In this document: positions 50,879-59,463 of the stretch, piece by piece | Position numbering within the stretch: the first letter of the stretch is position 1 | How the letters are laid out: each line of letters starts with the position of its first letter | Assembly: GCA_945870225.1 (NCBI GenBank) | Contig: CAMBRF010000011.1 | Coordinates: forward strand, 1 to 64,000 | Direction of reading: 5' to 3' | Source: PVC group bacterium | GTDB lineage: Bacteria > Verrucomicrobiota > Kiritimatiellia > CAIKKV01 > CAITUY01 | DNA: 64,000 nucleotides | Notes under the pieces: generated by a model | The model's input: only the letters and a program-made list of their open reading frames with translations | Databases searched by the model: none | Told to the model about the DNA's origin: nothing | Position numbers and translations under genes: made by a program

Positions 50879-51572
50879 GGGACTCCTTCTTCTTCCGCGG
50901 TCCGAACAATAACGACCCCACCCGCACCCAGGTGGCCCCTTCCTCCACCGCCACCTCGAAATCGTGCGACATCCCCATGGAAAGCTCCGGCAGCAAGACG
51001 CCGGTCTCGCTCTGCCAGCGATCCCGCAGCTCGCGCAACCGCCGGAAGAAAGGCCGCGCCTCTTCCGGGTCTTCGGCGATCGGCGGAATCGTCATCAATC
51101 CCGCCACATGAACCCGAAACAGGGAGGCCGCCCGGGCCAGAACGGCCGGAACATCTTCCGGAGCCATCCCGAACTTGCTGCGTTCCCCGGAAACGTTCAC
51201 TTCCAGACAGACCGGAACCGTGCGCCCCTCTTCCTGGGCGACACGATCCAGATGCTCCAGCAGCCGCAGGGAGTCCACCGCATGAATCATCTCGAACAGA
51301 CGGACCACGTCCCGAGCCTTGTTGGTCTGGATATGGCCGATGTAATGCCAGTGCAGATTCGAAGAACACAGTGGAATCTTCACCCGCGATTCCTGAACCC
51401 GGCTCTCACCAAAGACCATCAGGCCCGCCGCCACCGCCTCCTGCACCACCTCCGGCCCGAGGGTCTTGGTCACCGCGAGCAGCTTCACGCCCGCCGGTTC
51501 CCGCCCGACCCGACCGCAAGCCAGCCCAATCCGCCGCTGAATATCAGTTAACCGTGCTTCCACTTCTGTCAT
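50862..51572 (-). CDS. YggS family pyridoxal-phosphate homeostasis protein
   Basis: This 236-residue TIM-barrel PLP-binding protein has the PLP Lys in KLLAVTKTLGPE, FGESRVQES, LHWHYIGHIQTNKARDVV and LSMGMSHDFEVAVEEGATWVRVGSLLFG. The family balances B6 vitamers. It is the first gene of the long envelope/PTS operon. Confidence 0.95.
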   Translation of the reverse strand: MTEVEARLTDIQRRIGLACGRVGREPAGVKLLAVTKTLGPEVVQEAVAAGLMVFGESRVQESRVKIPLCSSNLHWHYIGHIQTNKARDVVRLFEMIHAVDSLRLLEHLDRVAQEEGRTVPVCLEVNVSGERSKFGMAPEDVPAVLARAASLFRVHVAGLMTIPPIAEDPEEARPFFRRLRELRDRWQSETGVLLPELSMGMSHDFEVAVEEGATWVRVGSLLFGPRKKKESHDPVE

Positions 51573-51588
51573 CAGACTCTCTCAGATC

Positions 51589-51702
51589 TCAAACTCAGGT
51601 CTTCTTCCCTGTTCCCTCTGACTCAGGTTTCAGGCTTCAAACTCAGGTCTTCTTCCCTTCCCTCTGACTCAGGTTTCAGGTTTCACACTCAGGTTTTCTC
51701 CC
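51589..51702. repeat. Tandem imperfect ~47-bp repeat between recR and yggS
   Basis: Two full copies and a partial third of a unit of about 47 bp (ACTCAGGTCTTCTTCCC ... CTCTGACTCAGGTTTCAGG) fill the gap between recR and yggS. The core TCAGGTTTCAGGCT is nearly the same as the direct repeat inside the receiver-domain gene at 4061-4093. It must also hold the operon promoter if there is one. Confidence 0.85.
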
Positions 51703-52305
51703 TCACCTGCTCTGCCGGCCCTTCATGGCCCGCGACAACGTCACAGGATCCGAATACCCAATGCCGCTCCCCACCGGAATCCCCGAGGCCAGCCGCGTGA
51801 GACGAATCGGGGTGGTCTTCAAAAGCTCCTCGATATAGCTCGCCGTCGCCTCACTTTCAACATCCGTACCCAGCGCCAGGATGACCTCCTGAAACCCTTC
51901 CTCTTCAATCCGCCGGAGCAGAGGCTGCAGACGCAGGTCGCGCGGTCCTTCTCCGTGCATGGGTGAAATGACCCCCATCAGCGCATGGTAACGGCCTTTA
52001 TAGCTACCGGAACGCTCGATCGCCACAATGTCATTGGGATTCTGGACCACGCACACCACCGTGCCGTCACGCGCCGGATTCGCGCACAAACGGCAGGGCG
52101 TTTCGGCGATCGTTGTGATGCTCCCGCACCGGCTGCACAGCCGCACCTGGTCCTGCGCCTCCCGCAGCGCCCCCACCAGTTCGCGCATCACACCCTCGGT
52201 GTCCCAGGCCAAACTGTAGGCCATGCGCTCCGCCGATCGGCGCCCGATGCCCGGCAGCTTCGCCAACGCCGACGCAATGCGGTCCAGATACTCCAGCCCG
52301 TTCAT
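51703..52305 (-). CDS. recR: Recombination protein RecR
   Basis: This 200-residue RecR has the helix-hairpin-helix LAKLPGIGRRSAERMAYSL, a four-Cys zinc finger CSRCGSITTIAETPCRLC and a TOPRIM domain starting VVCVVQNPNDIVAIERSG. It acts with RecF/RecO in gap repair. The order dnaX-ybaB-recR is conserved in many bacteria. Confidence 0.97.
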   Translation of the reverse strand: MNGLEYLDRIASALAKLPGIGRRSAERMAYSLAWDTEGVMRELVGALREAQDQVRLCSRCGSITTIAETPCRLCANPARDGTVVCVVQNPNDIVAIERSGSYKGRYHALMGVISPMHGEGPRDLRLQPLLRRIEEEGFQEVILALGTDVESEATASYIEELLKTTPIRLTRLASGIPVGSGIGYSDPVTLSRAMKGRQSR

Positions 52306-52319
52306 CCCGGAATCTCCTG

Positions 52320-52634
52320 CTACATGCCCATCATGCCCGGCAGGCCCATGCCGCCCGTCACCTTCTTCATGTCGGCGGCGGCCATCTCACGGCTTTTCTT
52401 GATCGCGCCGTCCACCGCCGCCAGCAACAGGTCCTCCAGCAATTCCTTGTCGGCGGGATTGATCACCTTGGGATCGATCTTGATCGAAACGACCGAACCA
52501 TCGCCGGTCGCGGTCGCCGTCACCACGCCGCCTCCACTGGAAAAATCGACCCTTTTACCGGCCAGCTCAGACTGGATGCGCTCCATATCCTTCTGCATCG
52601 TCTGGGCCTGCTTCATCAATTTCATCATATTCAT
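52320..52634 (-). CDS. ybaB: YbaB/EbfC family nucleoid-associated protein
   Basis: This 104-residue DNA-binding protein has the typical MKLMKQAQTMQKDMERIQSELAGK helix and VVSIKIDPKVINPADKELLEDLLLAAVDGAIKKS region, with a Gly/Met-rich end. It sits between dnaX (6-bp gap) and recR (14 bp). Confidence 0.95.
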   Translation of the reverse strand: MNMMKLMKQAQTMQKDMERIQSELAGKRVDFSSGGGVVTATATGDGSVVSIKIDPKVINPADKELLEDLLLAAVDGAIKKSREMAAADMKKVTGGMGLPGMMGM

Positions 52635-52640
52635 CGGCTG

Positions 52641-54374
52641 TTACTCCCTGACATCCACAATACTACCGTTGAAAATTTCCAAAGCCCGCCGCACCACGGG
52701 CTCCTGAACCCAGTCCTGCTTCGATTTTATCGGTTTGGCACCCGCCGCCCGGTGTGGCTCCGATTTCTTCTCCACCGTGTGATCTGCGGGCACATCCACC
52801 TGCATGCCCTCCGACTGGATCAGTCGCAACTCCACACTCACCTGCCGCTTGAGCTCCTGTCCCAATACGTTTTGGACAGGACGCAGGAAGGAAGGAGCCT
52901 GCAGACGTTCCATATTCTTGGCAAACTCAGGATCAAACCCGATGATCACCTTGTCAGCCGTCACCGCCAGGGGCCTTGAATCAAGCAACAGATTCCTGGC
53001 CAGTGACGCCACCTTGCCGACCCGCTCGCACAAATCACGCCATTGAGCGGTAAGCCTATCGATCTCGCTCTCCGCAACGGCGCTCACGGGTGCCGGCGGC
53101 GGAGTTGGAGCCGCCCCATAAGCGCTGCCGGAGGGCTCGCTGACCTTTCGCTTCGCCGTGGGGGCAGGAGCTGGGGCAGCCGCAGGGGTCGCCGTACTCG
53201 CGGCCCCCGACCCGGTGTTGGCCACCGGCAGTCCGGCGGATTTCTGAACCGCCTCCAGCCGGCGCAACAGTTCATCGATTGAAACGGCCGTCGTCCGGGC
53301 ACACCGGATCAGGGCGGTCTCAACCAGGGTCCGCTTGGAAAGCGAGTACCTCATGCGGTCCTCGGTCTGCGAGAGAATTTCCGCGATCCGCAGCAGGCGT
53401 TCGGGACTCGTCAGCCCGGACTGCTTCTGGAAGGTCTCGAGTTGCGACGTTACCACATCCAGTTTCGCCGCCGCCTCCGGCGCACACAGCAACACCAGGA
53501 GACCGCGGAAATAATCGAGCAACTCCAGGTTCAACCGCTGCATATCCTTGCCGGCCTCGTCCAAATCCGCGACCGTTCCCACGAGGGTCGAAACATCGCC
53601 CCGTAACACGGCCTCCGCCAGCGTTTCCAGGGTCCGCCGCGACACCAGCCCGAAAACCGCCAGAACATCCGCTTCAGTGATCTTGCTCCCGCGGAACGCA
53701 ATCAGTTGATCCAGCGCCGATTCGGCGTCGCGCAGCCCGCCCTCCGCACCGCGCGCAATGGCCAGGGCGGCATCGCCGTCGAGTTCAACCCCTTCCGCCC
53801 GCGCGATCAACTGCACCCGTTCCACGATCAGGGCGGCGGGAATCCGGCGCAGGTCAAACCGCTGGCAGCGCGACACAATGGTCGCCAGGATCTTATGCGC
53901 CTCGGTGGTCGCCAGAAAGAACTTCACGTGAGCCGGCGGTTCCTCGAGGGTCTTCAGCAGGGCGTTGAAGGCCGCCGTGCTGAGCATGTGGACTTCATCG
54001 ATGATGTAGATCTTGTAGGGACCCCGGGTGGGGGCATACTTGACGTTCTCGCGCAGCTCGCGCACCTGATCCACGCCGTTGTTCGAGGCGCCGTCGATTT
54101 CCATGACGTCCATGGAGGAGCCGGACATGATTTCCAGACAGGAGGCGCACTTGTCACAGGGGGTGGCGGTCGGGCCTTCATGGCAGTTCAACGCCTTGGC
54201 AAACAACCGGGCCAGCGACGTCTTGCCGATGCCGCGGGGCCCCACAAAAAGGTAGGCATGCGCAATCCGGTTGGCCTTGATCGCATTCTGCAGGGTCTGG
54301 GTGACATGCCCCTGCCCCACCACATCCGCAAACTGTTGCGGTCGCCACTTTCTCGCCAGCACTTCGTACGCCAT
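52641..54374 (-). CDS. dnaX: DNA polymerase III subunit gamma/tau
   Basis: This 577-residue clamp-loader subunit has AYLFVGPRGIGKTSLARLFAKALNC (Walker A), four zinc Cys (CHEGPTATPCDKCASC), YIIDEVHMLSTAAFNALLKTLEEPP and sensor FFLATTEAHKI. A Pro/Ala-rich linker is followed by a C-terminal tau-like domain. The ATG at 54374 begins MAYEVLARKWRPQQFADVVGQ; the open frame upstream runs into the SRP RNA gene. I do not see an obvious frameshift heptamer. Confidence 0.96.
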   Translation of the reverse strand: MAYEVLARKWRPQQFADVVGQGHVTQTLQNAIKANRIAHAYLFVGPRGIGKTSLARLFAKALNCHEGPTATPCDKCASCLEIMSGSSMDVMEIDGASNNGVDQVRELRENVKYAPTRGPYKIYIIDEVHMLSTAAFNALLKTLEEPPAHVKFFLATTEAHKILATIVSRCQRFDLRRIPAALIVERVQLIARAEGVELDGDAALAIARGAEGGLRDAESALDQLIAFRGSKITEADVLAVFGLVSRRTLETLAEAVLRGDVSTLVGTVADLDEAGKDMQRLNLELLDYFRGLLVLLCAPEAAAKLDVVTSQLETFQKQSGLTSPERLLRIAEILSQTEDRMRYSLSKRTLVETALIRCARTTAVSIDELLRRLEAVQKSAGLPVANTGSGAASTATPAAAPAPAPTAKRKVSEPSGSAYGAAPTPPPAPVSAVAESEIDRLTAQWRDLCERVGKVASLARNLLLDSRPLAVTADKVIIGFDPEFAKNMERLQAPSFLRPVQNVLGQELKRQVSVELRLIQSEGMQVDVPADHTVEKKSEPHRAAGAKPIKSKQDWVQEPVVRRALEIFNGSIVDVRE

Positions 54375-54396
54375 AATACCGCCCTCCGGGATCGTT

Positions 54397-54585
54397 GCGG
54401 ATGCCGGTACCCAATAAGCCGGGTCCCGGCCTCGGATCAGGAAATCTACGGCGCCCGGAAGCCCAGGCATACCGCTGCTACCTTCCGGTCCTCACGGGAT
54501 TTTGCCGGTTTCCGACGCATAGGCCCCGACCTTCAGCACAGTCCCCGACTTACTGGGTACCAGGCATCCGCCTCTGAAACAACCG
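54397..54585 (-). ncRNA. ffs: Signal recognition particle RNA
   Basis: The conserved SRP loop GTGAGGACCGGAAGGTAGCAGC lies near 54477-54498 on the minus strand. The ends pair over a long helix: GCGGATGCC (54571-54563) with GGCATCCGC (54405-54397), then GGTACCCA with TGGGTACC. The gene is directly upstream of dnaX-ybaB-recR, the same order as scr-dnaX-yaaK-recR in Bacillus. The 5' end at about 54585 is set from the promoter; the paired core is 54397-54571. Confidence 0.9.
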
Positions 54586-54591
54586 CCCCAT

Positions 54592-54620
54592 AAGCTACCG
54601 GTCCGAGCCCCCCCGATCAA
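54592..54620 (-). promoter_or_regulatory. Sigma-70-type promoter for SRP RNA (and dnaX operon)
   Basis: On the minus strand TTGATC (54620-54615) and TAGCTT (54597-54592) are spaced by exactly 17 bp, just upstream of the SRP RNA. Both hexamers are partial matches, so confidence is moderate. Confidence 0.55.
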
Positions 54621-54626
54621 GCACCA

Positions 54627-55703
54627 TCATACCGCCGCGAGGAGTTCGTGGAGCATGGCCCGGATGCCCAGCGTGTTGGGGCACTTTGTCTCGCACTGGC
54701 CGCATTCGTTGCAATGGGAGGCGGTTTGTGCTTCCGGAATGCCCTTCAATGCGCTCTGGGGCCAGCCGGCCAGACCGAAACATTTCCAGTTCCGGTAGAT
54801 CTCCATGTGACGAGGAATATCAACCCCTTGCGGACAGGGCATGCAGTAGCGGCACATCGTGCAGAAACGTTCCCCCAGCGTGGCGCGCAGGCGGTCCAAC
54901 CCTTCGCACATCGCCCCGAAATCAGCCGAACCGGGCTCGAATTCCCGCGCCGTTTTAACGTTCTGATCCAGCTGCTCCATCCGGTTCATGCCCGAACAGG
55001 CGGTGCTGACATCGGGGTTTGAAAGGACAAAGCGCAACGCCATCTCCGTGGTGGGCATGTCCATGTTCAATGCGGCTTTCAACTTATCGGATTCGAAGGC
55101 CAGCATTCCGCCAGCCACGGGACACATCGCCACCACCCCCACACCCAGTTCACCCGCCCGCTTGATGGTCGGTTCATACATGCGGTTCAGGAGGTTGTAG
55201 GGAACGGTCAGGCTGTCGAACAATCCGGTCTCGATGCAGCGGATGAAATGCTCCGGCGTATCATGCCCCGTAAACCCGACATGCTGGATGAGTCCTTCAT
55301 TCTGCGCGCCGCGAATGGCCTCCAGAACGCCCCCGCGCTTGAGCAGGTGCGGCATCATGTTCCACCCGAACCAGCCGACCTGATAGAACTTGAAATGGGT
55401 CAGACCGAGAATATCGAGCTGGCGCTCGATCTCTTTCCTGAACCGGTACGCCGTCTGGTCGGGCCCGATCCCGTCCTTGCCGGAGACAATCACGCCCGCC
55501 GTCTTGCCGGCGAGGCCCGGCGCGGTGCGATGCTGGCAGGTGTTTCCCAGATAATAGCGGGTGGTCTCGAAGTAATTGACACCCAGATCGATGGCCCGGG
55601 CAATGAGCGGGGTGTTATACGCCTGATCATCACACAGGCGCATGCACCCGAAGGAAAGAGCGGAGACCTTCAGACCGGTTCGGCCGAAACGGCGATACCG
55701 CAT
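54627..55703 (-). CDS. Aldo/keto reductase with C-terminal Fe-S domain
   Basis: This 358-residue protein begins with an aldo/keto-reductase TIM barrel (RYRRFGRTGLKVSALSFGCMRL, AIDLGVNYFETTRYY). It ends with a ferredoxin-like Cys-rich region (CTMCRYCMPCPQG and CNECGQCETKCPN). Such fused enzymes are common in anaerobes and likely use ferredoxin-type electron transfer; the substrate is unknown. The usual catalytic Tyr position reads ETTRYY. The ATG at 55703 has GAGGAG upstream. Confidence 0.9.
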   Translation of the reverse strand: MRYRRFGRTGLKVSALSFGCMRLCDDQAYNTPLIARAIDLGVNYFETTRYYLGNTCQHRTAPGLAGKTAGVIVSGKDGIGPDQTAYRFRKEIERQLDILGLTHFKFYQVGWFGWNMMPHLLKRGGVLEAIRGAQNEGLIQHVGFTGHDTPEHFIRCIETGLFDSLTVPYNLLNRMYEPTIKRAGELGVGVVAMCPVAGGMLAFESDKLKAALNMDMPTTEMALRFVLSNPDVSTACSGMNRMEQLDQNVKTAREFEPGSADFGAMCEGLDRLRATLGERFCTMCRYCMPCPQGVDIPRHMEIYRNWKCFGLAGWPQSALKGIPEAQTASHCNECGQCETKCPNTLGIRAMLHELLAAV

Positions 55704-55753
55704 GGTCTCCTCTTTGCAGATCAAAGGTTCACTATTGGATGGTATTACCACAT

Positions 55754-56359
55754 TCATCTTCGCAACTCCTGCCGGCAACGGGACAACGGTGTCCTCTTTG
55801 AAAATTTGGCCACGGTTTCAAAACCCACGATCCCCGCCGGTTCCAGCCGGTCACGGAAAACCTGCTGGAACAGGCGCACGGTGGTCTTGACGTCGTTCAA
55901 GCCCCGATGCGACCGTTCATCCCCCAGCCTGAAATGTTGTTTCAGCGTTTCCAGCCTGTGGTTGGGCGTCTCCTCGATAACACGCCGGGCCAGCGTCATG
56001 GCGCAGAATCCCTTTGTGCCGGACACCGGGACGCCAAGCCGCCGATACTCCGGGGCGAGGACACGACCCCAGTCGAACGCCAGGTTATACGCCACGATGG
56101 GAAGTTCCCCGGCATAGTCATGAAAGGCCTGATGGGCGCGCCGCGGATCCTCGCCGTGGAGGCGGAGATATTCCCGTGAGTAGCCATGCACGGCTTCCGC
56201 CCCGGGATCGATAGGGACCTCATGGTTCAACAACATCTGGAACGGGTCCCCGACCGGTTCCCAGCCGCACATTTTTTGCGCCGCGATTTCAACGACATAG
56301 ACCGGCTGAAAGAGACCATTGGTCTCCGTGTCCACAATCAGCCAGGTTTCGTCTTTCAT
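55754..56359 (-). CDS. DnaQ-like 3'-5' exonuclease
   Basis: This 201-residue DEDDh exonuclease has WLIVDTETNGLFQPVYVVEIAAQ (motif I), VAYNLAFDWGRVL (motif II) and HRGLNDVKTTVRLF (motif III with the catalytic His and Asp). It may serve proofreading or DNA repair; the substrate is open. The ATG at 56359 is chosen because homology begins there. It is followed by the aldo/keto reductase gene. Confidence 0.85.
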   Translation of the reverse strand: MKDETWLIVDTETNGLFQPVYVVEIAAQKMCGWEPVGDPFQMLLNHEVPIDPGAEAVHGYSREYLRLHGEDPRRAHQAFHDYAGELPIVAYNLAFDWGRVLAPEYRRLGVPVSGTKGFCAMTLARRVIEETPNHRLETLKQHFRLGDERSHRGLNDVKTTVRLFQQVFRDRLEPAGIVGFETVAKFSKRTPLSRCRQELRR

Positions 56360-56378
56360 CGCAATGGATCCCGCTATT

Positions 56379-56915
56379 TCAGCCTTTCGGCGGGAACAGC
56401 ATTGCCTTGAGATCCGGCATCTCCGCCGCCACCGCATCGGAAAGGCCGACCCAGAACTCCCCGCCGGCCGAGCTCATGACCGCCATATACAGGGCTACAT
56501 CCCGGGCCGGGAACTGAGCCTTGATGGCCTGGATTCCTTTGCGCAGCGACTTGGCCGTCGGCGGGGCCGACTCATCCTGGATGATTCCGCCAATATGCTT
56601 CATGCCCTGTGTCTCAACAAAGCAAACCAGCATGGGCGCCTTTCGCACGACCATCCACGACCGCAAGACGTCGTCCTCGTATTGACGCAAGGTCGGCCCG
56701 TCAATCAGGCGGCGCAGGTGACGGGCCTTATCCGCCGCCGTCATCCGCTTCACGAAAATTTCCCGAAAACGCAGGGCACCTGCCAGATCGAGCAATACCC
56801 TAGGTTGCGCCTCACGGCTCAGGGAGTCCGTTCCCTGCCAGAACGCCAGGCAGGCGTCCTCTTTTTCCTCAGCCGTCAATGCCGTCCAAATTCTCGGTGA
56901 TGCGATATCCGCCAT
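56379..56915 (-). CDS. Conserved hypothetical protein
   Basis: This 178-residue soluble protein is of unknown family. Two halves are visible: a helical first part (WTALTAEEKEDACLAFWQGTDSLSREAQPRVLLDLAGALRFR) and a mixed second part (APMLVCFVETQGMKHIGGII, DVALYMAVMSSAGGEFWVGLSDAVAAEMPDLKAML). It precedes the exonuclease by 19 bp on the same strand, so the two are probably co-transcribed. Confidence 0.7.
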   Translation of the reverse strand: MADIASPRIWTALTAEEKEDACLAFWQGTDSLSREAQPRVLLDLAGALRFREIFVKRMTAADKARHLRRLIDGPTLRQYEDDVLRSWMVVRKAPMLVCFVETQGMKHIGGIIQDESAPPTAKSLRKGIQAIKAQFPARDVALYMAVMSSAGGEFWVGLSDAVAAEMPDLKAMLFPPKG

Positions 56916-57224
56916 AACTGCTTCTCCTGATGAATGCGCGAAAAGGCATGATTATGGCATGCTACGGCTCCTCCGCAAGCAGAACTTCCAACCACGACAG
57001 GGGGGGGTACGACAAGAATTTTCTACAGAACCATCCACAGAAATCCTAATCGCAATCTTAATCACTAGCATCCCACAGGATGCCAGGCTGAAGGTTACTT
57101 GGCGGTAGACTGTTAGGAAATACGTGTATTCCCGCTCGTTTTCGTTCCAAGGCCTTTTCGATGTTTGGATTCCGTCTTTATGCGGTTTCAACTAACCCGT
57201 TATCGCCGGAACCAAAATGAAGAG

Positions 57225-57358
57225 TTTGAACAGAAGTCGCGAAGCACGCGAAGTGCTGCGGCGAAGACGCCGCAGCATAGATTAGGAGCCAGAAATGTCC
57301 TGCATGCGCGGCATCTTTGCCGCGCATGCCTTTGCGGCCTTCGCGCCTTCTGTTCAAA
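57225..57358. repeat. Dispersed element with inverted-repeat ends, family B copy 2
   Basis: The ends are TTTGAACAGAAGTCGCGAAG and, read inward from the right, TTTGAACAGAAGGCGCGAAG. Inside are two perfect hairpins, TGCTGCGGCG-AAGA-CGCCGCAGCA and GCATGCGCGGCA-TCTT-TGCCGCGCATGC. The ends match family B copy 1 (943-1089) but the interior differs. The stretch 56916-57224 before it shows no gene. Confidence 0.85.
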
Positions 57359-57465
57359 TACTCTTTCAGCTCGAATCCTTACCACGTTTCAACGAATTCC
57401 AAATGACAAACCATTCCTGCTCAGGCAGCCAGAATTCAGGAGCCAGTATTCAGGATAAATCCGAA

Positions 57466-57541
57466 TAAGGTGGCGTTCGACGTCCCCGGCGAACGCATGG
57501 TCCATTGAAAGCAGCCGCCAGAGACGTCGGCTACCACCTCA
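57466..57541. repeat. Dispersed 76-bp inverted-repeat element, family A copy 2
   Basis: This is the reverse complement of 830-905 with three differences in 76 bp. Its last three bases (57539-57541) are the TGA stop codon of the ankyrin lipoprotein gene, so the element lies flush against, and ends, that reading frame. Confidence 0.88.
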
Positions 57542-58075
57542 ATCCCCTCCATGCTTCTTGAGCAAGTCAAGGATTCTACGATTTCCAGCCCGCTTGGCAA
57601 AAAAGACTGGAGACCACCACGCAAAATCCACTCCATCGACCGACCTTACTCGTCGCCCAACATTTGGATCAGCACCTGCGTTCAGAAGAATTTCCACCAC
57701 ATCCTCATGTCCGTATAGACATGCGAGCATCAATGCAGTCATTCGGGGGTTACACTCAAGAAACTCGTTGAGATTGCGCGACTTAGAGGTCTCCAGGCGG
57801 ACGACGTCGACTGCTCCGACAGCACACGCCCATGCAAAATTGGAGCCATAAAAGCGGTTTGTGCTGAATCCAACTCTGTTAAAAAGATCAATTCGCACCC
57901 TGTCACCAGCGTTCAAGAACCTCTGGTAATTTTCGTTCGTAATCTCAATACGATCCAAGGCCAGCTTCAGCCGAGCTTCCTCCACGTCATTCATGCGATA
58001 TTGCGGCGCACAACTGCACAGCAATGTAATCCCTGAAATCAATATGAAGCACTGCAACCTTGGATTCTTCAACAT
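57539..58075 (-). CDS. Ankyrin-repeat lipoprotein
   Basis: This 178-residue protein has a lipoprotein signal peptide (CFILISGITLLCSC) and at least two ankyrin repeats in the C-terminal half: MTALMLACLYGHEDVVEILLNAGADPN, then SPVFFAKRAGNRRILDLLKKHGG. The first half is helical and unassigned. It is probably an envelope-anchored protein-binding module. It is the left-most unit of the AT-richer cassette-like array; a full junction repeat lies just upstream (58111-58255) and its stop codon lies in a family A repeat. Confidence 0.8.
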   Translation of the reverse strand: MLKNPRLQCFILISGITLLCSCAPQYRMNDVEEARLKLALDRIEITNENYQRFLNAGDRVRIDLFNRVGFSTNRFYGSNFAWACAVGAVDVVRLETSKSRNLNEFLECNPRMTALMLACLYGHEDVVEILLNAGADPNVGRRVRSVDGVDFAWWSPVFFAKRAGNRRILDLLKKHGGD

Positions 58076-58097
58076 ACAACTTTTCCCCTCAGCAAAT

Positions 58098-58145
58098 TCA
58101 GAAACGAGAAGGGTCAGCCCTTAGAATAGTGATTAATGTCCGCAT
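58098..58145 (-). CDS. Conserved mini-ORF in junction repeat (15 codons)
   Basis: AAGGAG stands 8 nt before ATG, and the mini-ORF reads MRTLITILRADPSRF then stop. It matches the mini-ORFs of the other junction repeats. It ends 22 bp before the ankyrin lipoprotein start. A role as a translation-delivering leader is inference. Confidence 0.4.
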   Translation of the reverse strand: MRTLITILRADPSRF

Positions 58146-58255
58146 TTCCCCTGCTCCTTATCACGTCTCCGCTCAACTTTCCGCACGATTATCATCAACG
58201 CACCCTGCCCCGGACACTTATCACCTGCAGAGTTTATTGTGACGGGCTGACCCTG
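58111..58255. repeat. Cassette-junction repeat, family C copy 1 (full length)
   Basis: This 145-bp element is bounded by the perfect inverted repeat GGGTCAGCCC / GGGCTGACCC. Read on the minus strand the left end carries CACAATAA, which contains the TAA stop of the upstream 409-aa gene. The right part carries AAGGAG, ATG and the MRTLITIL mini-ORF before the next gene. Its nearest relatives are 60975-61120 and 62874-63014. Confidence 0.85.
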
Positions 58256-59463
58256 AGCCCCCGCTCACCTACACAATCCCTCCTGTAACTAATTATTTCC
58301 ACGGGGAAAGGTTCCGTATTCCCGACCCATAAGCGAGACTGAGAATCAACACGAAGAGACTCCACGTTTCGCGAAAGCCACGCCAAGACAATACCACGGC
58401 TACCCGCCCGACCTCCCCATTCTTGCGGGTTTAGCCTTTTACTGTAACCACAGTATCGAAGACAGCAATTTTCGAGACCTGTGATGCCCCCTCCAGTCTT
58501 ATTATTTCTCAAGTTAGTAAGCGCTATGGTTGCACTATCCTGCCCCTCTGCAGCCGTCTGCGCTAGCGAAGCAAAAGAACCCTTTGTGTCGGATAGATAT
58601 TCCTCATATTTTTGAGTCGACGCCCTATCATATATGTACAACATGTTAGCACCAACTGGCTGCCCTTTTAATAGAGGCAAAGCAAATGCCTGTGCAACTG
58701 TCGTCACCATTACATCAATAGTACGACGTGAACCGTACAACAATCGCCACGGGACACACTCGTCATCCTTAATAGCGGCATCCACTTGAGACAGTCCCAA
58801 TTGAATACACTTCGGAGTCCCCCGACTAAAGAGTGCTTCCATGACAGCACCGCGCGAACGAATCCACTCCTCCGAATATTTTTCAACTGCTTCGAGGACT
58901 ACCGAATCCTTCACACTGGCTGCAGCGTTCAGGGGGGCAAAAACGTCGTCCGCCGGGATCCCTTGAGACGCATCATTAGCCAAATACAACAAACGCTCTT
59001 CACTCAAATATGGTGCAGCCAAGTATAGAGCCCTTCGTTTTTCCAAAGGCCCTGAATTATTTGCATTATAAATTTTCAGCAAAGACCCAAGCACAAAATC
59101 ACGTGTTGGTGTCGCTTCTCCTGTCGCATCCAGCAATTCTCCAGATAGATACAATAGTCGCCCACGAGACTCATGATTCGTCTGTGCCTGATACGCCGCC
59201 TCAATCACCGCACATGCTTCAACCTCGGAGAATTGTTTGCCTTTGCCGATGTTCAAAAGAAAAGTGTGCGGATTTCCATCACGAGCGAAGCCACTTATCA
59301 TTGAGCGCAAGTCGCTTCCAACTTCATCAGCCATTAATACACACCCACTGAGAAATATATTAAAGACCAGAAAAGCGAAAAGACACCGAGAGTTCACCGT
59401 TAAATATTTAATATCCGAGGGACGGGATGGGCCAACCCTTAGAATAGTGATTAAAGTCTGCAT
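58234..59463 (-). CDS. Lipoprotein of unknown function
   Basis: This protein of up to 409 residues begins in the right part of one junction repeat and stops in the left part of another. From the ATG at 59463, with AAGGAG upstream, it starts MQTLITILRVGPSRPS. A GTG at 59397 would give a cleaner lipoprotein signal (VNSRCLFAFLVFNIFLSGC) but lacks a good ribosome-binding site. The body is helical (EKRRALYLAAPYLSEERLLYLAND), suggestive of HEAT-like packing, but I recognise no family. The last residues (LRVSPSQ) are encoded by the repeat. Confidence 0.65.
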   Translation of the reverse strand: MQTLITILRVGPSRPSDIKYLTVNSRCLFAFLVFNIFLSGCVLMADEVGSDLRSMISGFARDGNPHTFLLNIGKGKQFSEVEACAVIEAAYQAQTNHESRGRLLYLSGELLDATGEATPTRDFVLGSLLKIYNANNSGPLEKRRALYLAAPYLSEERLLYLANDASQGIPADDVFAPLNAAASVKDSVVLEAVEKYSEEWIRSRGAVMEALFSRGTPKCIQLGLSQVDAAIKDDECVPWRLLYGSRRTIDVMVTTVAQAFALPLLKGQPVGANMLYIYDRASTQKYEEYLSDTKGSFASLAQTAAEGQDSATIALTNLRNNKTGGGITGLENCCLRYCGYSKRLNPQEWGGRAGSRGIVLAWLSRNVESLRVDSQSRLWVGNTEPFPVEIISYRRDCVGERGLRVSPSQ

